Of a stretch of DNA of 59,628 bases, positions 59,365 to 59,628 are shown one piece after another (the stretch's first letter is position 1; each line of letters opens with the position of its first letter). The notes beneath the pieces are model-generated. The model was not told the origin of the DNA. It searched no databases and saw only the letters and a program-made list of their open reading frames with translations. Made by a program: the position numbers and the translations under genes. The stretch is from Flavobacterium sp. HTF (GTDB lineage: Bacteria > Bacteroidota > Bacteroidia > Flavobacteriales > Flavobacteriaceae). Location: the NCBI RefSeq assembly GCF_003105115.1, contig NZ_QETH01000021.1, positions 1 through 59,628 on the forward strand. The letters are read 5' to 3'.

Positions 59365-59628
59365 ATGAAAAAATCTGTCCTTTTATTATTTATATTTTTA
59401 CTTACATTTAAATGTATTGGGCAAACTTCTGAAAAAGAAAAATCGAATTCTGCAATTGAAAATCTAACTCAATACAGACAAGTATTTTGGGATAGTTTAC
59501 CACAACCAGTAGGCTGGACAAATGATTACGAAGGAATTTTTTCTGTTAGTGAGAAAGAAAAATTAGATAATCTAATTATTGATTTTGAAAAAGAAACTAC
59601 AATTGAATTGGCAATTGTAACTATTGAT
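59365..59628 (+). CDS. TPM-domain protein, N-terminal part
   Basis: The ATG at 59365 opens a frame that runs off the right edge of the window, giving 88 residues. It has a signal peptide (MKKSVLLLFIFLLTFKCIGQ) and then the TPM-domain start GWTNDYEGIFSVSEKEKLDN, with IELAIVTID as the first core strand. TPM proteins act in the envelope, and one plant member is a phosphatase; a role in type IX secretion or membrane protein handling has been proposed for others. It is 31 bp after the VWA-like gene. Confidence 0.75.
   Translation, partial: MKKSVLLLFIFLLTFKCIGQTSEKEKSNSAIENLTQYRQVFWDSLPQPVGWTNDYEGIFSVSEKEKLDNLIIDFEKETTIELAIVTID

Overview
The window is AT-rich chromosomal DNA from a member of the Bacteroidota, most likely the genus Flavobacterium. 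The evidence is promoters of the TAnnTTTG type, a fused LpxC/FabZ, a PorX regulator (REC plus PglZ), a SusC/SusD pair, a CAL67264-type membrane protein, and several intergenic repeat families I know from flavobacteria. I see no rRNA, tRNA or CRISPR array.

Region 1 (1-6.3 kb) is the right part of an integrated mobile element. It holds a small serine recombinase, an Abi-alpha (DUF4393) abortive-infection-type protein, three unrecognised genes and a large serine integrase that abuts a DUF1697 gene. A near-palindrome, TTTGAATACAAA and variants, occurs near both recombinase promoters, and there is a possible 20-residue hydrophobic peptide gene bounded by two terminators.

Region 2 (6.3-12 kb) carries accessory metabolic genes: an Asp/Asn beta-hydroxylase-like protein, an HEAGH putative zinc hydrolase, a diphthine-ammonia-ligase-like ATPase, an M1 aminopeptidase and a patatin-like phospholipase.

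Region 3 (12.0-17.0 kb, minus strand) is the highlight. It is a four-gene operon that reads as a lanthipeptide-type pathway: a 527-residue protein with nine near-identical 22-residue Ser/Thr/Cys cores, an APH-fold kinase, a HopA1-family lyase and a LanC-like cyclase with its zinc ligands. Separate kinase and HopA1-type lyase proteins are known from class V lanthipeptides. Here they occur with a true LanC-like protein and a giant multi-core substrate in a flavobacterium. A strong hairpin separates the substrate gene from the enzyme genes and probably sets their ratio.

Region 4 (17.4-45.7 kb) is mostly housekeeping: a TauE/SafE exporter, a tail-to-tail toxin-antitoxin-like pair, UvrD/PcrA helicase, a YciO-type protein, an OmpA lipoprotein, a GT2 glycosyltransferase, HolA, EttA, MutS2, Ung, alanine dehydrogenase, TsaE, PorX, an HD hydrolase, the lipid A run lpxD-lpxC/fabZ-lpxA, EF-P, a second LpxD-like protein and SucD.

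Region 5 (45.9-55.9 kb) is a cell-surface-signalling nutrient-uptake locus: ECF sigma factor, FecR-type anti-sigma, SusC/RagA receptor with an STN domain, SusD/RagB lipoprotein, a zinc metallohydrolase lipoprotein and a DUF4302 lipoprotein. It is followed by a small membrane protein and a bacteriocin-like 75-residue peptide. Region 6 (56.4 kb to the end) has FabG, a von Willebrand-A-like membrane protein and the start of a TPM-domain protein.
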